From NCBI GenBank assembly GCA_951799405.1, contig OX637341.1, positions 18,529,659-18,593,658 of the forward strand: a stretch of 64,000 bases of DNA. Reading direction: 5' to 3'. Positions 1-10,859 of the stretch are shown here, piece after piece. Source of the DNA: Agapetus fuscipes. Its lineage: Eukaryota > Arthropoda > Insecta > Trichoptera > Glossosomatidae. Numbering within the stretch: position 1 is the stretch's first letter; each line of letters begins with the position of its first letter. A program made the translations under genes and the position numbers. The notes under the pieces were generated by a model. It ran no database searches. It saw only the letters and a program-made list of their open reading frames with translations, and had not been told where the DNA came from.

Positions 1-245
1 GGCCGATCTTTCTAGCGTATTTGGAATAGAATAACGCTGGTTCGATACCTGCCAGGGTCCATTGATCATAACTTTGCCCCTAGTTCAACAGATGCCATTT
101 GGTAATTATTAGTAATTAATTCATAAAAAAGAAAATAATTAATTATTAATTGATTTCATTCATACCTATTTCTGGTCAGGCAGAATAGGTTGGTGAATTG
201 CATTCCTCTTAACATATTTATTTTAAAATAAATAGTATTGAGTCC
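1..245 (+). repeat. SINE C, tRNA-derived, cut by the window edge
   Basis: This stretch matches the reverse complement of 12786-13142, and parts recur at 8658-8766 and 47485-47545. The fuller copy reads tRNA-like at its 5' end: a leader containing GGCCGAGGGGCC and then a B-box-like GGTTCGATACC (here at about 39-49). It then runs through a TAATTAATT-rich body to a conserved block ending near TTGGTGAATTGCATTCC. This is a Pol III type SINE derived from a Leu/Ser-like tRNA. The start lies outside the window. Confidence 0.65.
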
Positions 246-720
246 ATTAGAAACTTGTGGCATTGGAAAAAGTGAACCAACTTAGTACAGCACGGGGATC
301 AGCCTCATACCAACCTATAATTCAATAAACTATGAATTCATTATACTAAGCTGTAGTTATGTATATAATAGTAAGGTTGAAAAAAAATAGTTATTCACGG
401 ATTATGATTTTTTCTGGTGTACAGAATTCACTTTAAGTGGCGGATGAGCCGCGGATTATTGTGTGTGAATAACCCAACTAGAGGAACCTACAATATGTGG
501 GATGAAAACTGAAACAACTTTCTCTCAATACCTCGAAAAATAGAGCAATATTATATTACTTAATTAACTCAGTTATTTTTTTTTTTTTTTTTTTTTTTAT
601 TTGATCAAATTTCTTATTACATTATACATATATTTTTAACAATGTTTTTTTTTTTTTTTGCTTACCCTCATGCTGAAAGCAGAATGCTTGTGCGCATGCA
701 GGGCGGGATACTACTTAACA
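246..720. other. AT-rich spacer, no gene seen
   Basis: No coding signal. Long T tracts lie at about 574-599 and 641-658. Part of it could be decayed repeat, but I see no family match inside the window. Confidence 0.5.
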
Positions 721-1147
721 TTTTTTTTATTTTTTTTTAGCTACACATATTTAGTTAAATATTATTAACATATTATACAAATTACAAAATATACATATTT
801 TTTAACAAGAAAACAGTACCTCATCAAAAAGAGACTTCGCTCTTGTGTTAGATGAGGGATGCCTTAATCGAGCTTAAAACATTTTACTCAAATACAAATA
901 ATAATACAAAAAATAATGTGTCAGGATAATGAAAAGGAAAGCAAATGTAAGAAAAAACAATAGTATGAATCAGAAAAGAAAAAAAAAAGAATAGCAGCGA
1001 AATTTAAAATTAGTCATGATTAAATACAAATATAAATACAAAGGATACAATTTAATGTTAAGCGTACTTAAAAATGGAAAAAAGAAAAAGCAATAGAAAA
1101 GAGTAAATAAACAAAAATCAAAAACATAAACAATAATGAATTTTGCT

Positions 1148-4129
1148 CTAATCGAAGTTAAGCATTTCTCTGCTTTGTTCACTAAAGTATGCTTTTATTT
1201 TAGTCTTAAATGTAATCAAATTTTGTATTCCTTTAATATCTGGCGGTAAATTGTTAAAATTAATTACCCCATGATAGATAAAGCTATTTTGCGAATGTTT
1301 TTTTTCAAATTTTGGAATTTTTAAATCATATTTATATCTTATTGAGTGACTATTTAGAAGATTAAGGCTTTTTTTATCTTTTAAAATTTGCAATATACTA
1401 TATTTTTTATATATGATGTCTATAGTGGGAACATTGAACATTTTGAATAAAAGTTCTGACGGATATGTCGAGGGCTTTTTTAATATTATTTTAATTATTA
1501 GTTTTTGGACCACCCTTATGGGGTCTATTATATTAGAGTATGATCCTCCCCATCCAATTATACCATATTGCAATAAAGATTGAACTGTAGCGTAGTAAAC
1601 TCTTTTTAGGATATTAATTTCCAGAATATTTCGTAGTCTTATGAATATGTAGATACATTTCCTAATTCTTTTAATTAGTTCACACGTATGTGTTTTCCAC
1701 TTTAAATGTTGATCTATGTATACGCCTAAGTATTTTATTTTGTCTGTTGTATTAAGTGTTGAACATATTTGGTTACAATTTGATTTATCGCATTTATTTT
1801 GGTGGATAATTATTTTTAATTCCAGATTTGTTTGAATTTTGTTTGTAGAGAAAGGGACAATGCATGTTTTTTCACTATTTAGTGTTAGAAGATTTAGATC
1901 AAACCAGTGTTTTAATTTGTTCATGTCCATATTTGCCTTTTCACTAATCATCTTCCAATTTATATCTTCTATTATGATAACAGTGTCATCGGCATATGAT
2001 ATAATTTTACCATTAAGTTTTTGAGTGAATATATCATTGACGTATATTATGAATAATAGTGGACCTAATACTGTTCCTTGTGGAATGCCAAAATCGCTTG
2101 ATTCTGGTTCGCTGTATATTTCGTTTATTTTGACGACTTGCGATCGTTTTTGAAGATAGCTTTTTATCCAGCTGAGAGCATTATCTTTAAAACCAACATT
2201 ATTTAATTTATTTATTAATTGTTTATGCGAAATGCTATCAAAAGCTTTTTTGAGATCTATGAATATACCAACACACTTATAAGATTTGTCTAAAGATTGG
2301 ATGATGTAATTTGATAGTCTTGCTATTGCATCCTGAGTGCTTCTATTCTCCATGAAACCGAACTGGTTTTCATGGATAACATTATTATCTTTTATGAACT
2401 TGTTAATTCTCTTTTTAGCTATTTTCTCATAAATTTTTGCTATGTTTGAAATGACAGATATTGGTCGGTAATTAGTTATGTCTTCGGGGTTACCAGATTT
2501 GAATATTGGAGTGACAATGGCTTTTTTATAAATCGACGGAAATATTCCAAATTCAAAACTTTTATTTATTAGATGCATTAGAGGTTTAGATATTAGTTTT
2601 TTAATGTTTTTTAGTGTGTTGACGTTTATGCCATCAAAACCTGGAGCAGATCCTCCTTTCATGTTGTCAATTGTTTTTTCAATTTCTTCTTCTGTGCACA
2701 TTTCAAATCTATCAATTTTGTTCACATTTAAAATTGGATCTGTTAGTGTATTTGTGTGTGTTGGGATAAGTTGGGCTAGATTTTTTCCTACGCTTTTGAA
2801 ATAATTGCTGAAGATGTTTGCGACTTTGTAAGGATTTGCCTTGCAGTTTATAATTGAATTTTCATGGGTTATTTCATTTATAACACTGGTTTTTTTCCCC
2901 CCTTTATCCAATATTTCATTAATGACGTTCCACACTCTTTTGTTGTCGCATTCGCTATTTCCCAATTTTCGTTTATAGTAGTTTTCTTTTGTTCTTCTTA
3001 TTAGATATGACAGTGTATTTTTGTAAGACTTATATTTTTTAATTAGGTTTTCATCGTTCGGTCTCTCAATGGTATATTTATAAAGTGTTTGCTTATGACG
3101 TATTGATACTATAAGCCCATGGGTGATCCATGGCTTAATCGGTTTAAATTTTGAAAAGTTAGTCTTGGTTAAATTTTTTGTTGAATCGTTTATAAATTTA
3201 GAAAATTTTGTGTTAAATATTTCGTTACAAATGTTGACATCATTACAGTTGTATAGATCAGTCCAAATTTCATTTTTTAGTTTATCTTTTAATGTGTCTA
3301 AATGCAGAAATTTAATCGTAGATTTTCTTTTTTCTGTCAAGTCAGTTTCTATATTATGTGAGTTTTGAAATTTGTACTTGAAAATACATGAAAAGTGATC
3401 TGTGATATTTGTTTGGATTACTGCAGATGATATATTTCGAAAATCTGTGATATTTGTAAACATATGATCAATGCACGAAGGTCGTTGGCCTTGCATGTTC
3501 CTAGTTACGGAGTTGATGCAGGATATATAGTTAAGTTCTGCCAGCATATTGAGATAGTTGTCTTTATCATGTGACGCGTAATCATCGGCAATATTTAAAT
3601 TTATATCTCCTACAATAATACTTCTTTGGTTTTTGAACTTAAGTAGAATATTTTTTAATTCATCAACAAACTGCAGTAATATAGATGCATGTGTACGGTA
3701 AATAGCGATAATGTTAAATTTTTTATTTTTTTATTTGATTTCAAAGTGTAATATGTTTGTATTATTCACTTCATTTATTTCGGTCACTCTTATTAGTTTA
3801 CATCGATTTGATAGGAATAGCGATATTCCGCTGTTTTTATTTATTCTGTGTTTTGTGGAGTGGTATGTATATCCTGGCATATTATAATTTATTTCGCCCG
3901 CGCTGTGTGTTTCAGTCAATACAAAACAGTCTGTTGTAGTATTTAAGTTTTGAGTGGTTAGTAAAAATTCATCGAAGTTTTTTTCAATGCTTCTAATGTT
4001 CATGTGATAGATTATGAGAGAGTTATCGGAGATATAGATTTTTTTAAAGTTAGACTCATCGATAGAGTAAAAAATGTGTTCATCTATATTAATACTATTA
4101 TCTATTTCACTACACAAGAAGTCCTCCAT
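1148..4129 (-). pseudogene. LINE F ORF2: endonuclease-reverse transcriptase with one in-frame stop
   Basis: The frame runs about 994 codons and is broken only by a TAA at 3731-3733 (codon 133). The part before the stop holds the start of an APE endonuclease (IYHMNIRSI near residue 40, LTETHSA near 90). After it come endonuclease motifs (IVGDINLN near 175, SCIDHMF near 219, NITDH near 243). The reverse transcriptase has FIDLKKAFDS, GIPQGTVLGPLL and the catalytic SYADD near 711, followed by the usual LINE C-terminal region. The protein would nick target DNA and prime reverse transcription there. Everything else is open, so the copy is fairly young but cannot make a full ORF2 unless the stop is read through. 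Confidence 0.85.
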
Positions 4130-4312
4130 TTTTTAAATTAATAAAATAAATAAATAATTATAAATTATTATGTTAGTAGGACAGAGCGTGGATAATTGTA
4201 CACTGTATGGATCCATATTATCATCAAAAAAAATTATTAAATCATAATTGTATACACACATATTAAAAAATAAATAAATAAAAATATAATTCGTTTAAAG
4301 TTTTGATAGGTA

Positions 4313-4630
4313 TTAGAAGTCTGTATTGCTAATCTGTCTGTCTCTAGCCAGTGCATACGCTGTACATACTTTAGAGTCTGTTGCTAGGTGGTCGAACGCA
4401 ATGTTTACATTTTTTTCGTGTAGATAAACACAATTAACACATTTTACTATTTGCGATTTGCATTCACTTGCTACATGATGATCTCCGCATTTTACACACT
4501 TTTGAGTTTCGGCCCTACAGTATTTCCCGGGATGGCCATATCTGAGACAGAGAGACAGAGTTATACACATTAAGAAGTCATAATGTGAATACATATCACA
4601 TTTCTTGTATGAAAACTTATGTTTTCCCAT
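4313..4630 (-). pseudogene. LINE F ORF1 fragment with zinc-knuckle cysteines
   Basis: The 105-codon frame contains CLRYGHPGKYC, CVKCGDHHVASEC and CVNC, the cysteine spacing of the nucleic-acid-binding knuckles at the C-terminus of Jockey/I-type LINE ORF1 proteins. It lies 183 bp upstream of ORF2 on the same strand, the place expected for ORF1. The large N-terminal part is missing, and the first knuckle is degenerate. The annotated methionine is only the first in the surviving frame. Confidence 0.65.
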
Positions 4631-4640
4631 AATACTGTAA

Positions 4641-5143
4641 TGAATTTTCTCGTCTCGTTTTGATGCTTATGTAGGTACATGATTTATATGTTTTATTTAT
4701 TTATTTATTCGACAATTTTCTTTAACCTCGTGTTGGGAAAAATCACTTTAAGAGCGCTTTACATTATTTTTATTTTTTTTAACATACAAAAATTTGATTA
4801 AAAATATAAAATTACAAGTTGAATAAACAAAATTTAATGTGTATTACCCTGCGCAAGCTAAAGTAGCTTCTATATTGATAAGCTTAAGATAAATGTTTCT
4901 TAAGACTCTCTAAAAATTTAAATAATCATGTATAAATGTACTGTACACCTTTTGTTCCAGCTACGACTTCAAAGATCTTGTTGATAAAAATGTTCACTCA
5001 AAAAAATAGATCTGTACACAACTTGTGCGTTAAACAACATTGAAAATTTAAATGGTACAAATTTTAGCAGAAAAATATAACTCGTCTAGATAGACTATAT
5101 TTTCTCTATCTTTTCTTTATTATTATTTTTTTTTTCCCATTTT
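4641..5143. other. Spacer with a LINE-like 3' tail remnant
   Basis: No coding region. At 4690-4712 a TTTA repeat is followed by a block containing AAGAGCGCTTTACATT; on the minus strand this looks like a LINE or SINE 3' end with an (AAAT)n tail. Confidence 0.35.
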
Positions 5144-5640
5144 TTGACCTATAAGTTGGTATGAGGCTGACCACCCATACTGTAAAAAAATATTCACTTT
5201 GCAAATGTCACCCCTGTTTCAGGGAAGGTCGGCATGAGTTGCATCGCTTGAGGACGCGAGTCTGCTCCAGGTCCCAGGCAGAGCCACAAGGACGGTGTTC
5301 GGTGACCGAGCTTTTTGTGTCGCAACTCCGATGGCTTGGAATGCACTCCCAGTGACCCTCATGGAACAACACAGTGAGGAACGGTTTTAAAAGCAATTGA
5401 AAACATTTTTGTTTGGAAAATCCTACAAAGCGCCTTTGAAGTGACGTTAGTTACGAAATGGCGCTATAAAAGTGTGGAACATTATTATTATTAGGGCTTA
5501 TGTTCATTTGAGATTGGGTTTTTATATTGTAGGTCCACATGCGACATGTGTGAGCGCGAAGTTATGCGTGTCTGCTTGTGGGAATGCATTTGATATGAAT
5601 CTCAAATGATATTTATCTTTGCAACTTAGATTAAGATTTT
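5144..5640 (+). repeat. LINE C-family 3' end, split by another LINE
   Basis: The repeat starts near CCTATAAGTTGGTATGAGG and ends at CTTAGATTAAGATT. It matches the 3' UTR of LINE C at 37577-37832, which fixes its identity. A foreign 250-bp segment (5242-5491) interrupts it between GAGTTGCA and GGGCTTATG, which are adjacent in every other copy. Confidence 0.85.
5242..5491 (+). mobile_element. CR1/L2-like LINE 3' fragment
   Basis: Translation in one frame gives the typical C-terminus of CR1/L2-type ORF2 (PMAWNALPVTLMEQHSEERF, then KQLKTFLFGKSY) with one in-frame TAA. It ends in an ATTATTATTA tail. It is a 5'-truncated copy inserted into the older LINE C tail around it. Confidence 0.75.
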
Positions 5641-7283
5641 GAATACCACTTTTAAATTCGTCTCTTTTTTAAAAACATCCATTGATCTTTTGACTGATTT
5701 AGATCTAAAATTACAATAAAAACAGACTTTCAACTGATGTTCGTCCAACGTCGATGTTTCGCTCAAACTGAATTTATTCCTAAAATTATGTACACACTTT
5801 ACCTCTGCCAAAAAATCTCTTTATGGCTAATATTATTATCGCCATCACCACGTCAAGTAATACAAACTAGGAAATAAAGTAAATCCACACAATTTCCTGG
5901 CGCACTTATCTCTCATATTTATAAATGTTTTTGTATACCAACATTGTTGTAGGTACTTAATCTTAATAAAAATCTTGTAAATAAAGATGACTTCCGACGA
6001 GTCTCAATTTTTTTTTACGTGTACATTATTTTTCCCAGAAAAAAGTAAAAAAGATACGTTTTTTTGTAGCACAGAGAGTACAAAAAATATGTAGGGTTCT
6101 ACAAGATACAGTTTAACAACAGCGGGCATTCTTGTACGTCACTTTTGCATTAAGCTAGAATTGTCTGCAATATATAAAGCAGGAGCATGCATCCCATACA
6201 GGCGCATGCGTCTACTAGGTAGGTAATATATGGCAAAAAAAACCTTAAATCTGGATATTTAGATTTACAATTCAAAATATAAGTTTGATTGGAGCTATCG
6301 ATGGCACTTTAATAAATTTCAAATGTGTTATTATAAAGGAATGGGATAAAATATATTTTTTATGTCCCTATACCCTATACACGCACCCGGAATAGAGTAG
6401 GTACCTTCCAAAAAGCTCAATTTAATTTCTTCGCTCAAAGGTCTACCAAACTACAATTTAATGGTTTCTTCGAACCTTTGATGTAGGTAAATTACCAACG
6501 ATTTATAACATTACGCCTTTCACATCCTTTGAGGCCTTCTTTTCTCAATCTGTTCTTTATAACATGGAAAATACATTACTCTATTTATTCCTCATAAGGT
6601 ATCCTAGGCAGACATATCAGCTTTCTCTATTTTCACAGGGTTTGTTCTTTGTCCCTAGTATAAGACATTGAGTGAACTAATTTGGTCAAAAAAATGTACC
6701 AAAACTAAATCACTCCCTAAGAGTGCCGTCGTATATTCCATACGTTTTTATTTATTTTTGCAATCGAAGTGAGATCTACGCAGTGTTTTATACTAACGGT
6801 ACTAAACTGGACAAAATCTCAACACAATACTCCTTACCAAAGAATTATCCTTTATTCAACCTACCTCAAGGCTTTAAATACCTTTAAACACAATTGATCA
6901 AGGTATTCATGGAAAAATGGCATGCAAGATTATCGTCTAGAGTGGAAATAAGAACATACAAACGAAATGTTTTTTTTCTGGCACAGATAGCACAAAAACA
7001 CAAAAATTATGTCGGCTGTTTTTTTGTGGCACAGAACCAAGGAAAACCTAATGATGAATAATTACGTTGGAAACATCACAAGTAAACTAACATCCACCCT
7101 GAATCTCGTGTAATTTAATGTTTATGGATGATGTTAGATATTTTTGTTTGTCATGTTTATTTGATTCAGGTTTCAAAATGTTGAATGACATATTCTTTTG
7201 ATATTGTTTGAATGGAATATACCAGAAAGAGATCATGCCTCTTCCGCGTAGAAGAGACACAATTTCTGATAGCGTCAGATTTT
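5641..7283. other. Long spacer, nothing recognised
   Basis: AT-rich sequence with no ORF showing a family motif on either strand. Two related phrases, TTTTTTTGTAGCACAGAGAG near 6060 and TTTTTTTCTGGCACAGATAG near 6970, hint at a short decayed repeat. Confidence 0.4.
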
Positions 7284-7400
7284 GACCGGTCCGAAGTCTA
7301 GTAGTTAACACTTCTGACTCGTGAATGGAAGGTTGTGGGCTTGAATCCCGGCGCAGCACAAAAAATATGCCACGTACATTTTCAAAACATGCTTTTCGCT
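7284..7400 (+). repeat. SINE B, 5' part (tRNA-like head)
   Basis: It starts GACCGGTCCG and carries an A-box-like stretch and a mutated B box (GGGCTTGAATCCC), then GCGCAGCACAAA. The same head is at 15991 (+) and at 20728 reading minus. The SINE B 3' half is absent; LINE C-like sequence follows. Confidence 0.7.
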
Positions 7401-7404
7401 GAAT

Positions 7405-7740
7405 GAGGAAAGACTGACGAAGTAAGTATATGTTGGTAGAATAGATGGATGTCGTGGTAGATGAAGACTGAGAAAGGTATGGATGGACCAAATATCCGAA
7501 ATTGCGAATGAATGGAATATCCAGAGCATAATAAAAAAAGAGCCTGTATGAGGAAGGTTATGACTCTGGAGGAAATGAAAGAAGTATGTAAGGATAGAAA
7601 GAAATGGCGGTTGATCTGTAATGTTGGCGGCTAGGGTTTGTTAAAGTGAAATTGGTTTTATGTTTTAGTTTTTTTTTAAGTCCATGTTTATATTATTATT
7701 TATTGATTTAAAAAATGTAATTTGTTTGAACTTGATTTTC
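7405..7740 (+). pseudogene. LINE C-family ORF2 C-terminus and 3' UTR fragment
   Basis: Broken frames encode the LINE C/D C-terminal block (RIDGCRG, KVWMDQISEIANEW, then a match to MTLEEMKEVCKDRKKW), ending with the signature TGTAATGTTGGCGGCTAGGG that begins this family's 3' UTR. Frameshifts and stops make it non-coding. The UTR stops near 7740, where a different inverted-repeat element begins. Confidence 0.75.
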
Positions 7741-7872
7741 TTCATCACTGTAACTCTTTTGCTAAGACCATAAAGTGTAAGAAACAAAAACGGCAGATTT
7801 TGGGGGAAATCCCTCTTTGATACTTTCCGTAAACTTTACTTTACTCAAGTTTTGCAACTCGTACTAAGGGTA
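7738..7872 (+). repeat. Single arm of a foldback element
   Basis: From CTTCATCACTGTAACTC to GTACTAAGGG this matches the reverse complement of the left arm of the inverted-repeat element at 28985-29228. Only one arm is present, so it is a half or deleted copy. Confidence 0.65.
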
Positions 7873-8525
7873 CAGTTGTACCTTTGAGGTATTGATATTT
7901 GCAAGTATAATAGATAATACGCCGTTTTTCGTTCCATTATATTGTTAATACATCTATAAGTCTCGATTCCAACTACAATATTAGTTCAACTTAGTATTCA
8001 AAGGGCGCTCTAATGAAATTGTTTCACATAAGCTTACTTTTAATGCGATTATAAGTAGTTAGCACATTTAGTTTACTAATTAACGTTGTGGTAGAATGTT
8101 CCAGATCTTGATAATGGAACTAACGCCTTGTACTGACGGGGACAGTAAACAAGTGGTAGGTTGCAAGTTGCATAAAGTGTCGAGGCATAGACTAATGCGC
8201 AGCTTAGACGGATCGATCTCTTTAGTACCCAGTACCGAATTCCGAGGAATCATTGATGTAACATAAAAACTCTTAATTATATTGGAGGGAATTTATTTTT
8301 GTATCTTATATTTTGACTCTGTATGAAAAGTAAGGAGTATGCAAGGACAGAAAAAAAGAGGGCTAACCTGTAAGGTTGGTGGCTCCTTCTTTCATAATAT
8401 TATATTAAGTTGTATTTTATCAACTGATTAATTTTGTATAGGTTTCTTTCGACGGTTCTATTGCTTTTACGTATATACTAAATTTTTATTTATTATTTGT
8501 ATTTCTTACTTAAACGTTACTACAA
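7873..8525. other. Spacer, nothing recognised
   Basis: No coding signal. A LINE C-like phrase (AAGGAGTATGCAAGGACAG, near 8330) followed by CTAACCTGTAAGGTTGGTGG suggests a decayed LINE 3' end at about 8320-8400. Confidence 0.4.
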
Positions 8526-8657
8526 GACTGACCCCGCATACTATAAAAAATGGTTCAATTTACCAATGTCACCCATGTTTCAAGGAAGGTCGCTAAGTTC
8601 CAGGTTTTACGTTAATTTGAGGCTTGGACTTCAATTTATAAGTACACATTACCCCTT
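8526..8657 (+). repeat. Degenerate LINE C-family 3' end
   Basis: CTGACCCCGCATACTATAAA and the following CAATGTCACCCATGTTTCA match the LINE C tail, with many substitutions. The tail is cut off by SINE C sequence at 8658. Confidence 0.65.
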
Positions 8658-8766
8658 TTTTAATAGATTTTATTGGGTAATTATTAATGGATAATACATC
8701 AAAATGATGCTAATACCTGTTTCTCTACAGGCAGCTAAAATTAATGCATTAGTGCTCTTCTTCACA
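8658..8766 (+). repeat. SINE C partial copy
   Basis: Matches the body and 3' block of SINE C (GGTAATTATTA, then ATACCTGTTTCT, CAGGCAG and GCATTAGTGC), with no tRNA-like head. Confidence 0.6.
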
Positions 8767-8837
8767 AATGTATTCACTAAATAAAATGTTTTCTCTATCC
8801 TGATCTGAATATCCTATGGCAGATTTCCAATCTAATC

Positions 8838-9179
8838 TAATCTTATCTAAGCTGCAAAGATATATATCATTTAAGATTTATATTAAATGCATTCCCACAA
8901 GCAGACATGTATAATTTCGCGCTAACACATACCGCATGTGGACCTACAATATAAAAACCCAATCTCAAATGAACATTAGCTCTGCAACTCTTGCCGTCCT
9001 TCCCTGAAACAGGGGTGACATTGGCAAAGTGAACCATTTTTTACAGTATGGGTGGTCAGCCGCATACCAACCTATAAGTCAAGGAACAAACAGCGCAAAT
9101 TACATTTTTAAATCAATAAACAATAATGTAAACATGGACACTAAAAAAAAAACTAAATCATAAAACCAATTTCTTTTTA
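8838..9179 (-). repeat. LINE C-family 3' UTR, downstream half of a split copy
   Basis: Minus strand: ATTGGTTTTATGATTTAG, the family UTR, then the 250-bp tail ending near AGCTTAGATAAGATTAG. Its upstream half is at 10092-10285. The Penelope-like element at 9180-10091 lies between, and CAATTTCTTTTTA occurs on both sides (9167-9179 and 10092-10104). Confidence 0.85.
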
Positions 9180-9221
9180 GACTTTTTAAAGTTTGTGTAT
9201 TCACACAGTGAAAATTCATTT

Positions 9222-9336
9222 TTATAAGTAATTATAAAAAATTATAAAAAACACAGAGTTTTATTTTCACAAATTGAGTTTTTATTTCCACCTCAAGTAC
9301 TTTCGACTTATTCACGTCATTATCAAGAGGATACTA
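9222..9336 (+). repeat. Left 115-bp inverted terminal repeat of the Penelope-like element
   Basis: Reverse complement of 9977-10091, apparently identical. It starts TTATAAGTAATTAT and ends GAGGATACTA. Such pseudo-LTRs arise from template jumping during Penelope insertion. Confidence 0.9.
9291..9330 (-). ncRNA. Hammerhead-like ribozyme motif in the left terminal repeat
   Basis: Exact reverse complement of the 40-nt motif at 9983-10022; see that entry for the structure. Confidence 0.5.
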
Positions 9337-9705
9337 TTCAACAATAAGGATAAGATTGAACGTATGGATGGTGGGGGTGTATATCGATTATCTTGTAATG
9401 ACTGCAATTCCGTATATGTTGGACAAACTTCCAGATCTATAAATGTAAGGTTGAAAGAACATAAGAGGGCTTTTAGGGGTTTGTCTGGTTATTCGGAGAT
9501 GGCGGACCACTGTATCGAAAATGACCACTCGTTCAATAATGACGGTGTCAGGGTTCTCCATTCCGGATGCAAGGGCAGACAACTAATTGCCCTAGAAACT
9601 TTAGAAATCCACAAACATAAAAATTCTAATTCTTACAATTTGGTCAATGTCCAAATTCCTGCTGCCTCACCTTTGTTATTAACTAATTGTGCTTCTTTAT
9701 CGTGA
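9337..9705 (+). pseudogene. Penelope-like element C-terminal GIY-YIG endonuclease fragment
   Basis: The open frame contains GVYRLSCNDCNSVYVGQTSR, the GIY-YIG core with the CxxC that is typical of Penelope-like elements. It is followed by RLKEHKRAF, MADHCIENDH and LIALETLEIHKH, which carry the usual catalytic arginine-histidine and glutamate positions. It ends with a natural TGA. The frame stays open upstream to a methionine at 9274, but that part is terminal repeat, so the real protein is truncated at about 9337. In intact elements this domain nicks DNA for target-primed reverse transcription. No reverse transcriptase domain is present. Confidence 0.85.
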
Positions 9706-9715
9706 CTTATTAATT

Positions 9716-9960
9716 TGATTTCTCTACGGTTTTTGTTTTGTCAATTTTTTAATATTGTAATTATAATATGTGTCATCTCATTATTGTACCTATTTACATA
9801 AATTATTATTTTTATTTAGATTTTTCTATGGTTTGTTGTTTTGTCAATTTGTTATATCATTATATAATATTGTAATTATATTATGTGTCATTTCCTTATT
9901 GTACCTATTTGTCGTACCTAAATCATTATTTTTATTTTATTTCTCTATGGTATTTGTCTT
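9716..9960 (+). repeat. Two-copy tandem duplication of about 120 bp
   Basis: Both units start with TTTCT(C)TA(T/C)GGT and share TTGTCAATTT, ATATTGTAATTAT, ATGTGTCAT and ATTGTACCTATTT; a third partial unit starts near 9940. They form the 3' UTR between the GIY-YIG stop and the right terminal repeat. Confidence 0.75.
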
Positions 9961-9976
9961 GTCAATTTTTGTAATT

Positions 9977-10091
9977 TAGTATCCTCTTGATAATGACGTG
10001 AATAAGTCGAAAGTACTTGAGGTGGAAATAAAAACTCAATTTGTGAAAATAAAACTCTGTGTTTTTTATAATTTTTTATAATTACTTATAA
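9977..10091 (+). repeat. Right 115-bp inverted terminal repeat of the Penelope-like element
   Basis: Inverted copy of 9222-9336, abutting the 13-bp target duplication at 10092-10104. Confidence 0.9.
9983..10022 (+). ncRNA. Hammerhead-like ribozyme motif with U-A in place of the C-G core pair
   Basis: Parts in order: stem I 5' strand CCTC (9983-9986), core TTGATAA (9987-9993), extra T, stem II GAC/GTC (9995-9997 with 10006-10008), GAAA (10009-10012), self-complementary stem III AGTACT, T at the cleavage position (10018), stem I 3' strand GAGG (10019-10022). The canonical core is CUGANGA, in which C3 pairs with G8; here both have changed, to U and A, so the pair could persist. Penelope-like elements are known to carry hammerheads with very short stem III. 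Activity is untested. Confidence 0.5.
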
Positions 10092-10285
10092 CAATTTCTT
10101 TTTAATAAACCCTAGCCGCCAACATTACAGATCGACAGCCATTTCTTTCTATCCTTACATACTTCTTTCATTTCCTCCAGAGTCATAACCTTCTTCATAA
10201 AGCTCTTCTTTTATTATGACTCTGGATATTCCATTCATTCGCAATTTCGGATATTTGGTCCATCCATACCTAAGATTTATAATAT
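10092..10285 (-). pseudogene. LINE C-family ORF2 C-terminus, upstream half of a split copy
   Basis: Minus strand: the block matching DQISEIANEW...MTLEEMKEVCKDRKKW, then TGTAATGTTGGCGGCTAGGG. The copy continues at 9179 across the Penelope insertion. It is 5'-truncated near 10285 and shows frameshifts. Confidence 0.75.
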
Positions 10286-10859
10286 TATATACAAAAGATT
10301 TAGTTATCTAAAATTGCGTTGACCATTTTTTTCTACATTGTACACTTTCCCCGTGTGAATTGCACATGAAAGCTGTGTTGGCGAATGATCCAAGGTCGCG
10401 GCGCTTTTGTTCACGCCACAATAAACGCAACAACTGCTCAGCTAGACGCAACTTTTACTCCGGTGATCGCAAACGCAAACGCAAACTAAAAGGACGCAAC
10501 TCCGCCGCTAATGGGCGCAACTTGGATAATTAGACGTATTTTTAGGCCGGAACGTGCGCGCTATGAATGAAATTTTGGGCGACTGTTTGAGGGTAATTAA
10601 GAGGCATTTTAAAGCTCACTCACGTAAGCATTTTCAAAAATAAATAAACAAATATTAAAATTGTAATAATTATATTCACTATGACTTACGCTCGTAGGTG
10701 CAAAATAAAATTTAAAAAAGTAATCAGTCTATATCGATTAATTTTTTATTAATAAAAATGTATTTTCACAGTGTTAATACACAAACCATAACAAATATAG
10801 TCGTTATTTGATCGCAAAGGCTTTGAGGTCTTTCATTTTCGTTTTTTACAGATCTTATC
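10286..10859. other. Spacer with a short ACGCAA-rich patch
   Basis: No gene. Between about 10420 and 10530 the words ACGCAAC, ACGCAAA and GCGCAAC recur about eight times in a locally GC-richer patch of unknown origin. Confidence 0.35.

Larger units (their letters stand above)
721..4640 (-). mobile_element. LINE F, poly(A)-tailed non-LTR retrotransposon
   Basis: Read on the minus strand the order is a fragment of a zinc-knuckle ORF1 (4313-4630), an APE endonuclease plus reverse transcriptase ORF2 (4129 to 1148), a 3' UTR and an A-rich tail at about 721-740. Order and A tail resemble Jockey or related LINE clades; the clade is not resolved. The 5' end is truncated or decayed within ORF1. I could not find a clear target-site duplication. 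Confidence 0.8.
9180..10091 (+). mobile_element. Penelope-like element copy with inverted terminal repeats
   Basis: This 912-bp insertion is flanked by a 13-bp target duplication, CAATTTCTTTTTA. It holds a GIY-YIG nuclease fragment, 115-bp inverted terminal repeats (9222-9336 and 9977-10091), an internal tandem duplication, and a hammerhead-like motif in each terminal repeat. Inverted or tandem pseudo-LTRs, 5' truncation and a C-terminal GIY-YIG domain are hallmarks of Penelope-like elements. The reverse transcriptase is missing, so the copy is not autonomous. It splits a minus-strand LINE C copy. Confidence 0.85.
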
